Numbered from the stretch's first letter, positions 36,650 through 47,819 are shown. The stretch: 64,000 nucleotides of DNA from Cladobotryum mycophilum (GCA_036429605.1 JAVFKD010000015.1:3867421-3931420), one strand, 5' to 3'. The notes: generated from the letters alone by a model not told the origin. Numbers and translations: made by a program.

Positions 36650-37240
36650 GGGCTTTTAAAGTTGTGTATTAGGGCTAGTTATTAAAAGGCTAACTAGTAA
36701 ATCCATAATAACTATAATATTATAATTAATACTTTTTTTATTCTAGGAAGTAATTTATTTAGAAATTACTATTCCTAATAGCCTTTACATTTATTCTTAA
36801 ATTATATAGACTTCATTATAAAGTTAAAAATTAATAATAGTTAAATACTATTTATACAATATATCTATTATATTTTAATTTTAATTAAATAAAATAAAAT
36901 TTAAATATTTCTTAGTATGTGTGTATAATCTTATTAATTAATAATAAACTGATAAAAATAAAAGAAATATAAATATAATATTATACTGATATTATTTTAT
37001 AACAGACATTTAATAATTTATTATTATAGTATTAAATTATGTCTTAAAATTCTATATGTTTAGATATTTATTTATATATATAATTTAATTACATAGGATA
37101 TTTACTTTTATACGTAATAAATGCATACATGCAGTATGTATCTATTAATTAATTAATATAATTTTATTTTTACAGTTTTATAAGCTTAAATTTAACTAGT
37201 CTATAATAATAAGCAATAGCTATATTAGCTTGGTTAAGAA
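36650..37240. repeat. AT-rich block upstream of the second dioxygenase
   Basis: Low-complexity A+T sequence with many TAATA and TATTA steps and no coding frame. Similar in look to the blocks at 20.9-21.2 kb and 40.5-41.0 kb. Confidence 0.6.
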
Positions 37241-37405
37241 TAGCTATAACATTTTCGGAGAATTCCCTTATAAAAGACAAGGTTATGAGCTATTATATCT
37301 ATCCTTTATTTTTAACACTTGGAACACTCATTTACCCAACATACCTTCCTGCCACATTTTCGGAATTTACTTGCCTCATCGGACTCAGTGTCTTTAACCG
37401 CCAAG

Positions 37406-38425
37406 ATGCCTGCATTTCCTCCTCCCATTGACCCATCTTATGTACCATCCGTCTCCCTTACTAAAATTCCCGCGACGGCGCCAACCAAAGACATTATCGC
37501 TATTCTTGAGCGAGATGGCGCGCTTATCTTGACAGATCTCGTTTCAAGTCAAGATGTAGCTGCTGTTAACGACGAACTGGAGCCTTATATCCAGAAGGCC
37601 AAAGCCGAAACTCACGCCGCCTATGATCTGATTCCCAAACAAACCATCATGGTTCCTGGTGTTGTCGGGAAGTCGCCGACAATGGTCAAAATTGCCGAGT
37701 TCGAGGTGATTGATCAGCTTCGGACATTGGTCTTGGAAAAAAGTGCACTGCAACCTGGGAGGACCGAGTAGAAGAGTTTACTATTGGCCCTCTTTTGAAC
37801 AGTAGTTTGACATACCACATCAGCTCTGGTGGTCCTCGTCAGAGGCTGCACAGAGATGATATGATCCATGGGATCTACCACAGTGGCGAATACAGCCTCT
37901 CAAATGAAACTATGCTTGGCTTTATGATCGCTGGCACTAAAACTACGCGCGAGAATGGAGCGACAATGGCAATCCCCGGTTCTCATCGATGGGACCATAC
38001 TCGGGTTCCTAAAACTGACGAAGTTTGCTTTGCGGGTAAGTCATGTTTGCTTCTACTGCCTTTTATAAACACCCTAGGGCTTGGCATAAATTTCAGATGA
38101 GGAAAATGAGGTTTCTAATAGGTATAACAATCTAGAGATGGAACCAGGCTCTGCATTTGTTTTTCTCGGTACTGTCTATCACGGCGCTGGGCATAATTCT
38201 GTTCCTGATCAAGTTCGCAAGCTTTACGGTCTATTCTTTATCCCAGGCACACTCCGTCCAGAAGAAAATCAGTTCTTGGCTATTCCCCGAAGCAAAGTAC
38301 TTGGAATGAGTGATAAAATGCTCTCTCTTCTTGGATATAAAAAGCCAGAGACTTGGCTTGGTATTGTTAATAATGGCGATCCGGCAGAAAACCTGGTAGA
38401 GGTTTTTAATATGGCTAACTCCTAA
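37406..38425 (+). CDS. swnH1/swnH2: Second Fe(II)/2-oxoglutarate dioxygenase of the swainsonine cluster, one frameshift
   Basis: Two exons, 37406-38035 and 38136-38425, about 306 residues once the break is bridged. It is paralogous to the gene at 18373: shared KIPATAPT start region, ILERDGALILTD, QRLHRDDMI (metal-binding H-x-D), and EPGSAFVFLGTVYHGAGHN with the probable distal His. The intron (38036-38135, 100 nt) splits a Glu codon before M-E-P-G-S-A-F, exactly as in the paralogue. The frame breaks by one base in the A run 37737-37742; the downstream frame is then clean to the stop. The role is oxidation of the indolizidine ring, as for its partner. Which of H1 and H2 this is remains open. 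Confidence 0.87.
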
Positions 38426-38853
38426 TATCTTGATATGCGTCCTCCATCAAAGGATTAGCTAATGATGTTCAGTAGCCAGCTACGGTATGCATCATGACAT
38501 GAACCCTATGGCCATTTCCCCAAAATGCTATCATGAGTGGCTCTGAAGGCTTTTTGCTGCCGGATATACTCGCTCCTGTCATCCATCTTGACTTGCTGTT
38601 ATTGCGTATTGTAACAGGGAAAGGGGTGAGGGGGTTGGGAGAGGAGAGGAAGAGAAAGGGCGACCGCATTGGGGAATGACTAGCATGATTTAAGTCGGGA
38701 TACTCCAACTTCTCTTTCAGCATGGTAATTAGTTATGTAGCGAGATATGATTTGTCAGCATCTAACGCTCAAAATAGTTACAATATCAATGCTTGGTTTT
38801 GATGACTACTACCTATGCTGCCCATTTGATGCACAAGTTATTTTTGCTATGCC
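38426..38853. other. Convergent gap between dioxygenase and swnA
   Basis: 0.43 kb between two 3' ends with a G/A-rich stretch at 38618-38660. No gene seen. Confidence 0.45.
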
Positions 38854-40344
38854 TTACAATCTAAACTCGTCTCTCACAGCTTTACTAAACTTCTCAACAC
38901 CTTGTTCAAGATCATCCTGCGAAGCCGTAGCAACAAATGTCATCCTGAAGAACACCTTGTTCACACAGTTCTCAACGTTGAACCAACTTCCCCTTGCAAC
39001 AAGAACTCCATTAATCTCCGCCCTCTCGTGAATCCTGTCTTCAATAGCTTGGCACTTCTCTGTCCTCTTCTCTGCACAGTCAGGGTGCGTTTCTAAACTC
39101 ACAGTAATCCACAAGAACATTCCATACGTTGGTGTCGTCCATGTACATATCTCCTTGGGCAGATGCTTCTCACATGCAGCGATCATGGCATCTCTTCTCG
39201 ATCTATACTCTCCTGACAAATGGTTCAGCCAGTTGGCGAAACCTTCTTGGCCCCAATTCTCAACAAGTAGCTTGTACAACATTACTTGTGATGGGCCGCT
39301 GGGTGATGAAGGCCCTACTTCAGCAAAGTTCGCGAATATGTCGACGATTTGCCTGCTGGCTGTTAGCCAGCCACATCGGAGGCCAGGAGCGAGAATTTTC
39401 GATGTAGATTCCACACGAATGACACGGCCGGATTTGTCAAGGGATAAGTAGGATTTGGGCAGTGATTCTCGGAATTTGTCAAAAAGGGAGAAAGGGGGAT
39501 AGGTATCCAGTGGCGTAGAGAATTCATTAAGCCGTAAGAAGAAGTACGGGTCATCTTCAAGGATCAACAAATCATGCCGTTCAGCGATTTGGTAAATTGC
39601 CTTCTTGCGCGTTGTCGACTGGGTTATGCCTGTTGGATTGTGTCCCGACGGAATAGTATACAAGACAAAGGGCTTGCGACCCCGTGACGTGTCCCAGCAT
39701 CGAAGCTTAGCCTCCAAGTCCTGTGGTACTAGACCATCCTCATCCATTTCGATACCCTGCGTCTTGAGTCCCTGCGCTCTGGAGGCCATAAGTGTGCCCG
39801 GGTATGTGAAAGTTTCAGTCAAGATCCAATCACCCCGGTTGCAAAACATGCGCAGGGCGATGTCGATGGCAGAAGTTGACCCACACGTAAGGGTCGTATC
39901 CCAATCTTTGTAAGGAGGATTGTGGATGAGCCGGGTAGTCTCCCGGAAGGAAGCAACCAATTGACCCCAACCGGAAGGCTCAGCATAGTTCAAAGCAGAG
40001 GAAAGATCAAATGCACTCTCCCCTTTTGTGCATGTCATGGAATTTGTTGGATTCACTGTTTGAGATTGACGGCTCTCTTTGGTTCCATTCATAGTCATGG
40101 ATTGCCAGGGATAGTACAGTGAGGTTGGTCTTCCTGTACCCAGTGGGATTGTTTTCGACGGATTGAGTGTTTTGGCAGAGTCTTTTAGGGGCGAATCTCC
40201 TTGTGCTAAGCTCTCATCACTCAATCGATGGTCCCATCGTTTTGCTGATTTCTTAGAAGCGCCAGAGTGTGTTAGCTTGAGCTCAACAATGTCCCTAATC
40301 TCATCCACAATAACATCGGGTGCCTTGTTATATTCCAGGTGCAT
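38854..40344 (-). CDS. swnA: PLP-dependent class I/II aminotransferase SwnA
   Basis: Single exon, 496 residues from the ATG at 40344. Fold type I aminotransferase of the aromatic/2-aminoadipate (ARO8-like) group. The substrate-side motif is PLGTGRPTSLYYP, cofactor contacts lie in TCGSTSAIDIAL, SGHNPTG and EDDPYFF, and the Schiff-base lysine is in ESTSKILAPGLRCGW. In SWN clusters it is linked to the lysine-to-pipecolate route that feeds SwnK. An in-frame ATG at 40458 would add 38 residues, but a TATATAAAT stretch abuts it on the coding strand. That looks like a TATA box, so the downstream ATG is preferred. It marks the right end of the cluster. Frame intact. Confidence 0.9.
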   Translation of the reverse strand: MHLEYNKAPDVIVDEIRDIVELKLTHSGASKKSAKRWDHRLSDESLAQGDSPLKDSAKTLNPSKTIPLGTGRPTSLYYPWQSMTMNGTKESRQSQTVNPTNSMTCTKGESAFDLSSALNYAEPSGWGQLVASFRETTRLIHNPPYKDWDTTLTCGSTSAIDIALRMFCNRGDWILTETFTYPGTLMASRAQGLKTQGIEMDEDGLVPQDLEAKLRCWDTSRGRKPFVLYTIPSGHNPTGITQSTTRKKAIYQIAERHDLLILEDDPYFFLRLNEFSTPLDTYPPFSLFDKFRESLPKSYLSLDKSGRVIRVESTSKILAPGLRCGWLTASRQIVDIFANFAEVGPSSPSGPSQVMLYKLLVENWGQEGFANWLNHLSGEYRSRRDAMIAACEKHLPKEICTWTTPTYGMFLWITVSLETHPDCAEKRTEKCQAIEDRIHERAEINGVLVARGSWFNVENCVNKVFFRMTFVATASQDDLEQGVEKFSKAVRDEFRL

Positions 40345-40499
40345 AATGGCGAAAGTGAAGACCTTTTTGATCGTAAGGGTACTAGAAAATAAAGTGTCAG
40401 GGTAGTCAAGTAAGATGTGTTTAAAGGTTTGTTGTCTTCTAAACAATCTCAGTTTCATTTATATAGATATACATTGTGAGGACGTACACCGCTTTAAAA

Positions 40500-41050
40500 A
40501 GAGGGTTTACTAATGGACATTAAAGGAAGAAGACTGTTTACTTAAAATCTGCGTAAGTTTTTAAAACTATAATATCAATGTTATATATTTTATATATATT
40601 TTAATTAAGTTCAGTTCTACTAGTACAGTTACTATAGTAAATGAAAAAAGGATTTTTAAAAATCTTTTTTTAAGTTTTAAGTACATATAATTTAAAGGGT
40701 TTTACGCTTTAAAATTTAGTTTTATACTATTTCTTATTATATAGTATATAATATAATATAATAATTTAAATAATTAGATTATATATAATAAACTTATTAT
40801 TATAAATTAAATAATTTCTTTATTAACATAAAATAAATTAATGTAATTACATAAATATGTATAAAATATAAAATAATAATAAAAGCTTAAATATTATAAT
40901 TAAATAATATAGCTATATAAAATAGTATTATTTAAAATAAAAGAATTTATATATGTAATATTTTAAATATTAAAATAATTATAGTATATAATATAATATA
41001 TATATTATTATTCTATACAATAAATATTTTCAGATTCACTATGTATTTTA
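40500..41050. repeat. AT-rich block at the right edge of the swainsonine cluster
   Basis: Almost pure A+T low-complexity DNA with repeated ATATAATATAAT-like steps upstream of swnA. No coding frame. It separates the cluster from retrotransposon debris. Confidence 0.65.
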
Positions 41051-44000
41051 TCCGTTGACTGTGAAAATGCAGGCTAGTCCTGAGCAGTAAGTGCCTGACT
41101 TAGCCTGCTGTGTTATACTTCTTAGTGGCTTATCCCGCTCACCGTTGCCAGCCACAGTTTCACGATTAGCTGAAGTCTAGTATGTAACCAAGTGGGGGAG
41201 GGAAAACATAACGCTAATCGTTGACTTACTAAGAGCATATGTCCCTCAAGGCCCATTGCTGTCGCTTATCTTTTCCTGTGGATGGTAACGTTTATGATGT
41301 ACTACGGGGCCGCCATCTAGGCCAATCCCTAGTAGTCAACCCATGTTATTGCCTTGCTCGCTAGTCATCGACATCAATCTGAATGACTAGTGAATGACGC
41401 ATGCATTTCATCTCCCGTTAGTATTTGATGCCCGATACCAGTTTAAGAAAGATAGGAATTTAGATACACCATTAGGGGGTGGGCGGTCTGTTAGAGAAGG
41501 TATAAAAATAGAGCTTTACATGTGAGAGCGTTACGCCTATTTTTCATGCAGCTACTAAGGATGTATTTAAAAGTCCGAAGGGAATTCAGTGATGCGTATA
41601 TTATAGTGGACAAGTTTAACCCTAAGACTAAGACATACTTAATCATAGGCGTGAATATTCGGTGTGAGTCCCATACCGACGAGGGTATCTTGGCCAGGGG
41701 ACATTTTCAAAGATGCCCTCAGATCCTGCACCCACAACATAAAATACAACAGGCTTGCATAACTCCAGCCCTGCCAGTCCCAGACCCTCCTTGGCTAATT
41801 ACCCCTGCGGCCAACTAAGTAACACCCGGCTCGAGGGATTATGAAGAGGTGCATTATCCCAGTTCAAGAGTGGGTCTGATTGTTGATTAAGCCAGGTTTC
41901 TTTCTAGCGTAGGACTCTGTATTCTAGCAGACTCATTCTATAGCCACTCCTTCCGTATGTTAAACTTCTTTGTCGTTCATACCCTAGGTGTCTGTGCGTC
42001 AACTCCCCTCGCAACAAGAGACGCTCTTGGTTCACATGTGAAACTACGATCTAGTAGACTTTCCTTGCATTCCCTCCAAGAAGGTTTCAGTAAGACTCCT
42101 CTTACATGGCCTTTTGTTAGCCAAAATTCTGGCCTTAGGTCTTTTGGCCTGTAGTGTATGGCTCGAAGGGTCCTCCCCCCTGGGATTTCACATCCCTCTT
42201 CCTCTTAGACGCACAGCAGGTGAAGTAACACGTATGACGTAAATAGGATAAATAAATAAAATAAATAAACAACAGTTGAAGTACTTTCTCCAGTATTCCC
42301 GAGGTAGGATCATGACTTTGAGGGCTTACACTTGCTGCAAGTAGAGTTGTTTCATAGCCTTGACGCTTGCGGACGATCTGAACCTACTAGCTCTCTGGCT
42401 TTACTCCCCGAAGTCCAGCCGTCAACCTGTCTGTAAGCTCCACATCACTCAGTTTCTTTCATAGGTTTTACTAAACTAGACTGCAAGGTCAACAAAGACG
42501 GGCTGTCGACTTGAAGCCTTGGGGCTGTACACGGCCTTGTCTTCCGCGATCTTGACTCTCATCTTGGCCAGTAGGATCTTCGATGATCTACAAAGAGATA
42601 AGAGACTAGCGAGGGCGCTCCCCACCTTATATATTAATATATGTCTTTCAGGACGGATAATCCCCCATAAACTCGTTGCTCTTCTTCCACTTCTACAATA
42701 AATTCCACCACCTCCGTGAGCTTCTTTCTCGAAGTTCCACAAATAGGCCCTTGTTAAGGTAGAGCTCAAGATGTTTTAGTAAGCCCTCATGTCTCATCAT
42801 GCTCTTGGTCTTACGTGCCTGGATCGACTTCAGTGGTTTCACGCCGTCTTTGACAGCACCCGCAACTCCTCTCCGAATGACACTTCTCACTATTTCTCTC
42901 AAGTAGGGTTTGAGTTTAGGTGTCAGTGGCCTCTTTCCTCAGCCTTGATTTACCTCACCTGCCCCTTCCTCCTCTTGCCCTTTGTCATCTTCGTCGTTTG
43001 ATGTACCGGCCACGGCCTTTCGCTTCGGGATGAGCTTTCGCCGGAAGCGTCCGTGTCAAATGGGGGCCTTGAAGTCTAGTGAGTCTCGCTAGAGCTGAGA
43101 TTAATAAATCTGCGGGCAGTCGGCAGTCGGGTTTGGCAGTTCTTGCTGAGCCTGTGAGGCTTGGCTCATATACCCACCCCTTCAAGATCCCCATAGGGAC
43201 CTCCAGACTCTTGCATGCCCCGTCCCATGGTAGGCAGTAAGGGTCAAAGACTTCATCATATCTCCACTATCATCCTCTGGTATAAGCCCACACGGCAATG
43301 TCTTCTTGTCTAGTAGAGTCTCTAGGTCCAGGCATTCGGATATCCCCACACAGTTAGAATCGGCGTAGTCCTGGGTCATAGCAGCATACAGTGTAGGATG
43401 CTTGAAGGTGCTATGCGGAGAATTGCCCATAAGATTGACATGGCCCAACCCAGTCAAGAGGGGGCTATAGTCTCGGACATTTGAAGTTGTCCTGAAGTGT
43501 CACCAGCGTATGGGGTGGGCGAGGGACAGAGCCTCATTCAAGTTCCTCCGCTTGACCTTCTGTCTGAAGTCACTAAAGATGTGTCTGGTGCGCGACTTGA
43601 CACGCTTAAAATAAAGTTTTACTCGCTTCCATTCTAGGCATCCTCGTACCTCCATCACATCCTTGTTGTGTTTTGTATTCCTTTCATACTAGACAGTGGC
43701 TGCCCTTACTGGATGTAGGATGCACATAAATCTTCTCTAGTGAGAATATACAATATTATATAGGGGGTATCTGACAATGGCCTTCAATGGAGACGTCTCT
43801 ATCTTATGGTTTTCCTACTTCAAAATCTTATATTTATGAACTCACAGGGGTATAAGCTAGGAATACCAACACGAACCAAGGGGTTCAGTCGGGTTGGGTC
43901 TTATATCCCTTCAGAAGTACAATCTTATAGGCCGTGAGCTTATGTAGTAGAGGGTTTTGCTTAGGCCCGGTCCGTCGGGGTGCAGAAACGCATCCTTGTC

Positions 44001-44849
44001 AGCTTTGAGCTGGAGGGTCTTTCGGGGCAAAGGACAGGGCGCCTAGCCGCAATACTGAGATGAATCCCCTAGAAGAGTGACGAGCTCTGAAGCATTTGAA
44101 GCCTCTTATACCATCAGTACCATATGGAGAATTCCTAGCCAGGCATGCATCTTCGCTATATCATAACAAGCCTTTTATTCCAGATTAGTTGCCTCCCACT
44201 ACCATAACCTGAGCAAACAGTACACCTTTGGCGGCAGGAAGGTTTTTGTCAAAGGTGTTTATTTCGCAGCCTATAGAATCATCTTGAGAAGAGTGGGTAA
44301 TGAAATTTACGTACAACCCTCTCATCTCAGTCCCCGGGAGAGGTCCATCAGTTTTCTTCTTGCCTTTAAGGCTTCTGGTACTTTCGACTCTTGAGACGAG
44401 GAAGCTCACTTTGGTTTGGTTGATTACGAGAGGGAGGATGTGAAAGGGTGGGTTATCTCATAAAAATATCCAAGGCTATCTGCGGGGATAGGCTGTTACT
44501 CGGTGGTATCCTGCTCTATTTTCCTGTTATTTAACAGTATAATGGTTGTAATATTGCTCCTTGAAACTTGTTGCGCAACAGGTTAGAGCTTCCAGCTTCA
44601 TCTAGCCACACAAAGGCATAAAGTCATTCCTCATCTTTCGAAGGCTGCCTTCAGGGAGCAACAAGGTAGTCGTCGTAATATTGAGCCTTCCAGGATCCAG
44701 AATTACACAATTACAGACTCTTTATTGTCACTTTCCTCAATACGAAATTCATCCCCAGATATAGTGGGAGCGTCAGGTTGGGGCTTTGCTTAAGCTAAAG
44801 TGACTCCAAACCTTTCTTCTAAATATTTCTCATTGAACTTTTCCCACCT

Positions 44850-45770
44850 TACTTAACCTATGATAGGAGCCTCTCCTCTTCTCGCTCCTCTTCTAATCCT
44901 GAATAGTTCACTCCGCGGGGCCCTCAACCTCTGAGGCTTCTCTCTTCTACAATAACATAACTTTCTCTCCTTTTTCACAAGATCTATAATTCAAGCCTCA
45001 AGCATAGGTCATCTTGCTTCAGCTACCTTGCTATTCTTGTCCCTGACTTCCTTCCTCCCCTATTCCATAGCAGCCATCCTCCACACTACCTGATCTACAT
45101 TCACAGGCCTTTCTAATTACGACGTTCTAAGCATGAGTCTTCAGGCTGAAGAAGCCAGCTTTCAAGCCTCCTCTGCCTTCTACCCCGTATAAGATCTCAC
45201 AACGCAAGTACCCCGGTCTTGGCACGATATGGCTGTTGGTGACTCTCATGATTTGCGCTACATCTTGATCCAAGCTCTCAGATCTCGACTGTACCTTGAT
45301 AAGCACAGTTTGTAAGATCCTATTAGTAACTTCTACTATTTCCACACTCCTGTGCGACTGGAAAGCGGCCAAGACCATTTCCGCCTCTTTGACTCCGACT
45401 GTACCCTTAAGTATCTGGGACTAAAAAGACTAACTCGTGGTTCATTTAAAGGGCTACTGGGCGGACGAAGCTATATCCAGCCGTTCTCCCAGGGGGTAGG
45501 ATGCTTCAATAGCATGAGTAGACTTGCAAGTGAAGACCCAACAGTAGCGAGAGAAGTAATCAACAGTCACCAACAGATGCTTCACGTCAGAAGTAATGTC
45601 AGGAAACGGCCGCATATGGTCCATTCTCAAAACAGAAAGGGTCCATCTACGCTTGTCGGGAAATTGGGCGCCTTGGGCTCTCCAGGTCCATGCTTTGCAC
45701 ACTTAGGGCACACACAGCTATGAAGTCAACCACGTCAGTAACCATGTCAAGGCATTAGACTTGCGAGACT
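44850..45770 (-). pseudogene. Degenerate LTR-retrotransposon integrase
   Basis: Minus-strand translation in shifting frames shows a zinc-binding CPKCAKHGPG-like segment near 45700. The integrase core follows with KHLLVTVDYFSRYCWVF and a preceding D-H-M-R-P-F-P (45454-45702). Next comes a C-terminal segment with SLDQDVAQIM, NSH and PGYLRCEILYG (45127-45378), and more distantly DLVKKERK. This order matches Ty3/gypsy-type integrases. Frameshifts and stops show it is dead. No reverse transcriptase was recognised. Confidence 0.75.
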
Positions 45771-45820
45771 AATCTCCTTCGTGAGGGGTTTTCTGCCATG
45801 TGCCGGCGCAAGGGGTTTTC

Positions 45821-45840
45821 CCGGCGCCGAAGGGCGCCGG
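45821..45840. repeat. Perfect GC-rich hairpin
   Basis: CCGGCGCC and GGCGCCGG form an 8-bp perfect stem around a GAAG loop. It lies just beside the integrase relic and 15-20 bases before a TATA-like CATAAATA, so it may belong to a long terminal repeat. Confidence 0.6.
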
Positions 45841-46700
45841 AAGGGAAACCCATAAATAGGAGACGCGACCGCGTTAGTTGGACAGGGGCAAGAATCGAAA
45901 CCGTCACCAATTAATACCTACCTGCGAGATCGCTACGCGATCCCTACGATACTGTGCACTCATTCACTTCCTTGCAACCTAAACCTGCCAGTTTCCCAGT
46001 TCAGACACGTGAGTAACAATGTGCCCTATTTCTCTTGCCGATTGAAGTCTTCAGTCTACCCCCACTCAGCTCTCAGGGCGACTCCCAGCGCCCGATCCCT
46101 CAGGCACAAGCTTCCCAGCCTCCAAACTTTGCACTCACGTCGTTTTGGGTAGCTTTTTGTATCCTTCTTTTCTATCCTTCCACGCCCACTCTCCGTTAGA
46201 TGTGACTTCACCAAGAGACGCTGAAAGAGGATCACCCTCACACTCTTGTGATGGGAAGATGGTTCTCGACAGTCAATCAGCGACTGCGTTTCTGCGGCCT
46301 TTAATAAAAGATATTTGAACATTAGGAAAGGAGTCTGAGGCCCGGGAACCATTCAGCAGCGACGGTTTCATGTGTTGTGGAAGTCACGAACCAGGTGGCT
46401 AACCACTCCACCATTGACATCATGTCATTCCATAATTCCGCCTTAAATTTCATACACCATGTAGTATTCGTAGCACCAACGACTACCCTGACTCCCAATA
46501 CATATGGAACTCAGCTTAATTGAAGAACCTCCCTGCTTATAAGCCCTTAAACCCAACCGTCAGACTCGACTATTCTGATTTTGATGCTAGCTCCCGTCTC
46601 TATCTCATATAAGGACAATCACAGTTAACTCTTTATAGCATTAATTGATCTATAGAATACAGCAATTAAAGTCTTGTGCTACTCCCATAGCGGGAGAATC

Positions 46701-47288
46701 CCACCTTAATGCTTACTAGTTAATTCCTTCCATTTGTATCAGCAGACTGTGAATCGCAATTTATGGTTTAGTGCATGCTTTAGCGAATCCGAGTCCGAGT
46801 CCGACAAGAATTTAAAGCCGGATATATATAGGGTGTCCATTTCTAGTAGGTGGGCAATTCACTCACCAAAGGAGAGTCCGGCGACCGCATCCAGAACAGA
46901 AGCCAACTCGATAACATTGCCGTTCATATGGAGTGAATACATTGTAGGGCCATTATAGACATCTTAGCTACTGTGACTCTTTTTCATGAATGGATCTAAT
47001 GCTACCCTAGTAAGAAAATATAAAAGACATATTAGCAGGCAATAGATCCATGATTTGCTCGCGGGAGGTGGCGTGTAGGGTATCAGTCTCTCAGCAGTAA
47101 GAACGGCAAATTTCACCGGCTTGTACAGCCACAGATATTTTTTCATAACCCTACTTCGCTCTCCAATTCACTTCTCCTCACCACTCCATCCTTCAAGTTA
47201 CGTCACCCTATTCAAGTTGCAAGGACGACCGGAATTATTAAGAACAATCACGGCATCACTCCCACGCGTTTGCAATCACCAAGGCGTC
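46701..47288. promoter_or_regulatory. Upstream region of the small membrane protein gene
   Basis: 0.6 kb between transposon-derived DNA and the next gene. A 74-codon frame at 46734 has no domain support. Confidence 0.35.
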
Positions 47289-47819
47289 ATGTCGCGTTTT
47301 TTCCCTCACACACCCTACGCTGAGGATCAACCTTTTTCTCATGTTATCCTCACTACACATGTCCTTACTCGTGCCATTAGCGTTGGCACAATCATTGGCA
47401 TGGGCATCACTAGTATTCGCCAATCCATCCCTTCCCTTCGACGCCCTGGCCCATTTCCTGAGAAGATTCTCATCTCCTCTTCTCGCAACATCCTCGTCAC
47501 TATTGGCCTTACAAGCGTAGGTCTCACCGCGCGCATGTGGGGACGTGAGACCATTGAGTGGCAGGACCGAAGCTGGAGATTACTGGAGAACAGAGGCCAA
47601 GTTGAGACGGATGACTGGACATATGCAGGCATGGGAGTTGCCCTTGCAGCTGTGGCATTGAGAGGAAAGTCTGGCCCGGCTAAATTAGGCTGGCAGGGCA
47701 TTACCGGAGCAATAGGCATGGGAAGTGTAGGTGGCATGGTGGGATACTGTACTTGGAGATATGGTGTAAATGGTGGAAAGTTTGTCGAGAAGGATAAACG
47801 AGAGAGAAGCGGGATTTAA
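47289..47819 (+). CDS. Conserved hypothetical membrane protein (possibly DUF1757-type)
   Basis: Single exon, 176 residues, starting at the ATG at 47289. Hydrophobic segments include SVGTIIGMGI, NILVTIGLTSVGLTA, the stretch AGMGVALAAVAL and GAIGMGSVGGMVGY, so three or four membrane passes are likely. The start MSRFFPHTPYAEDQPFSH and the HVLTRAI motif look like a conserved fungal family I associate tentatively with DUF1757. Function unknown. It is the first intact gene right of the transposon debris. The frame stays open upstream to 47121, but this ATG fits the family-like start. Confidence 0.75.
   Translation: MSRFFPHTPYAEDQPFSHVILTTHVLTRAISVGTIIGMGITSIRQSIPSLRRPGPFPEKILISSSRNILVTIGLTSVGLTARMWGRETIEWQDRSWRLLENRGQVETDDWTYAGMGVALAAVALRGKSGPAKLGWQGITGAIGMGSVGGMVGYCTWRYGVNGGKFVEKDKRERSGI

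Larger units (their letters stand above)
35135..37405. promoter_or_regulatory. Divergent gap between swnT and dioxygenase, with AT-rich block
   Basis: 2.3 kb between divergent starts. It holds a pentanucleotide CGTGC-like repeat (36438-36479) and a long AT-rich block (about 36650-37240). No gene is supported. Confidence 0.5.
41051..46700. mobile_element. Gene-poor region with decayed retrotransposon sequence
   Basis: No intact gene over about 5.6 kb. The only recognisable coding remnant is the integrase at 44850-45770 on the minus strand. The remaining frames are short and full of stops. The region is probably transposon relics and possibly nested insertions. The limits given are approximate. 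Confidence 0.55.

Noticed and set aside
40345..40458. Longer swnA starting at the ATG at 40458
   Set aside because: A TATA-box-like TATATAAAT abuts that ATG on the coding strand, so transcription probably starts downstream of it. Not fully excluded.
46340..46435. tRNA-like stretch on the minus strand with GTGGTTAGCCAC and GGTTCG pieces
   Set aside because: A D-arm-like stem can be drawn, but no consistent anticodon and T arms or acceptor stem follow.
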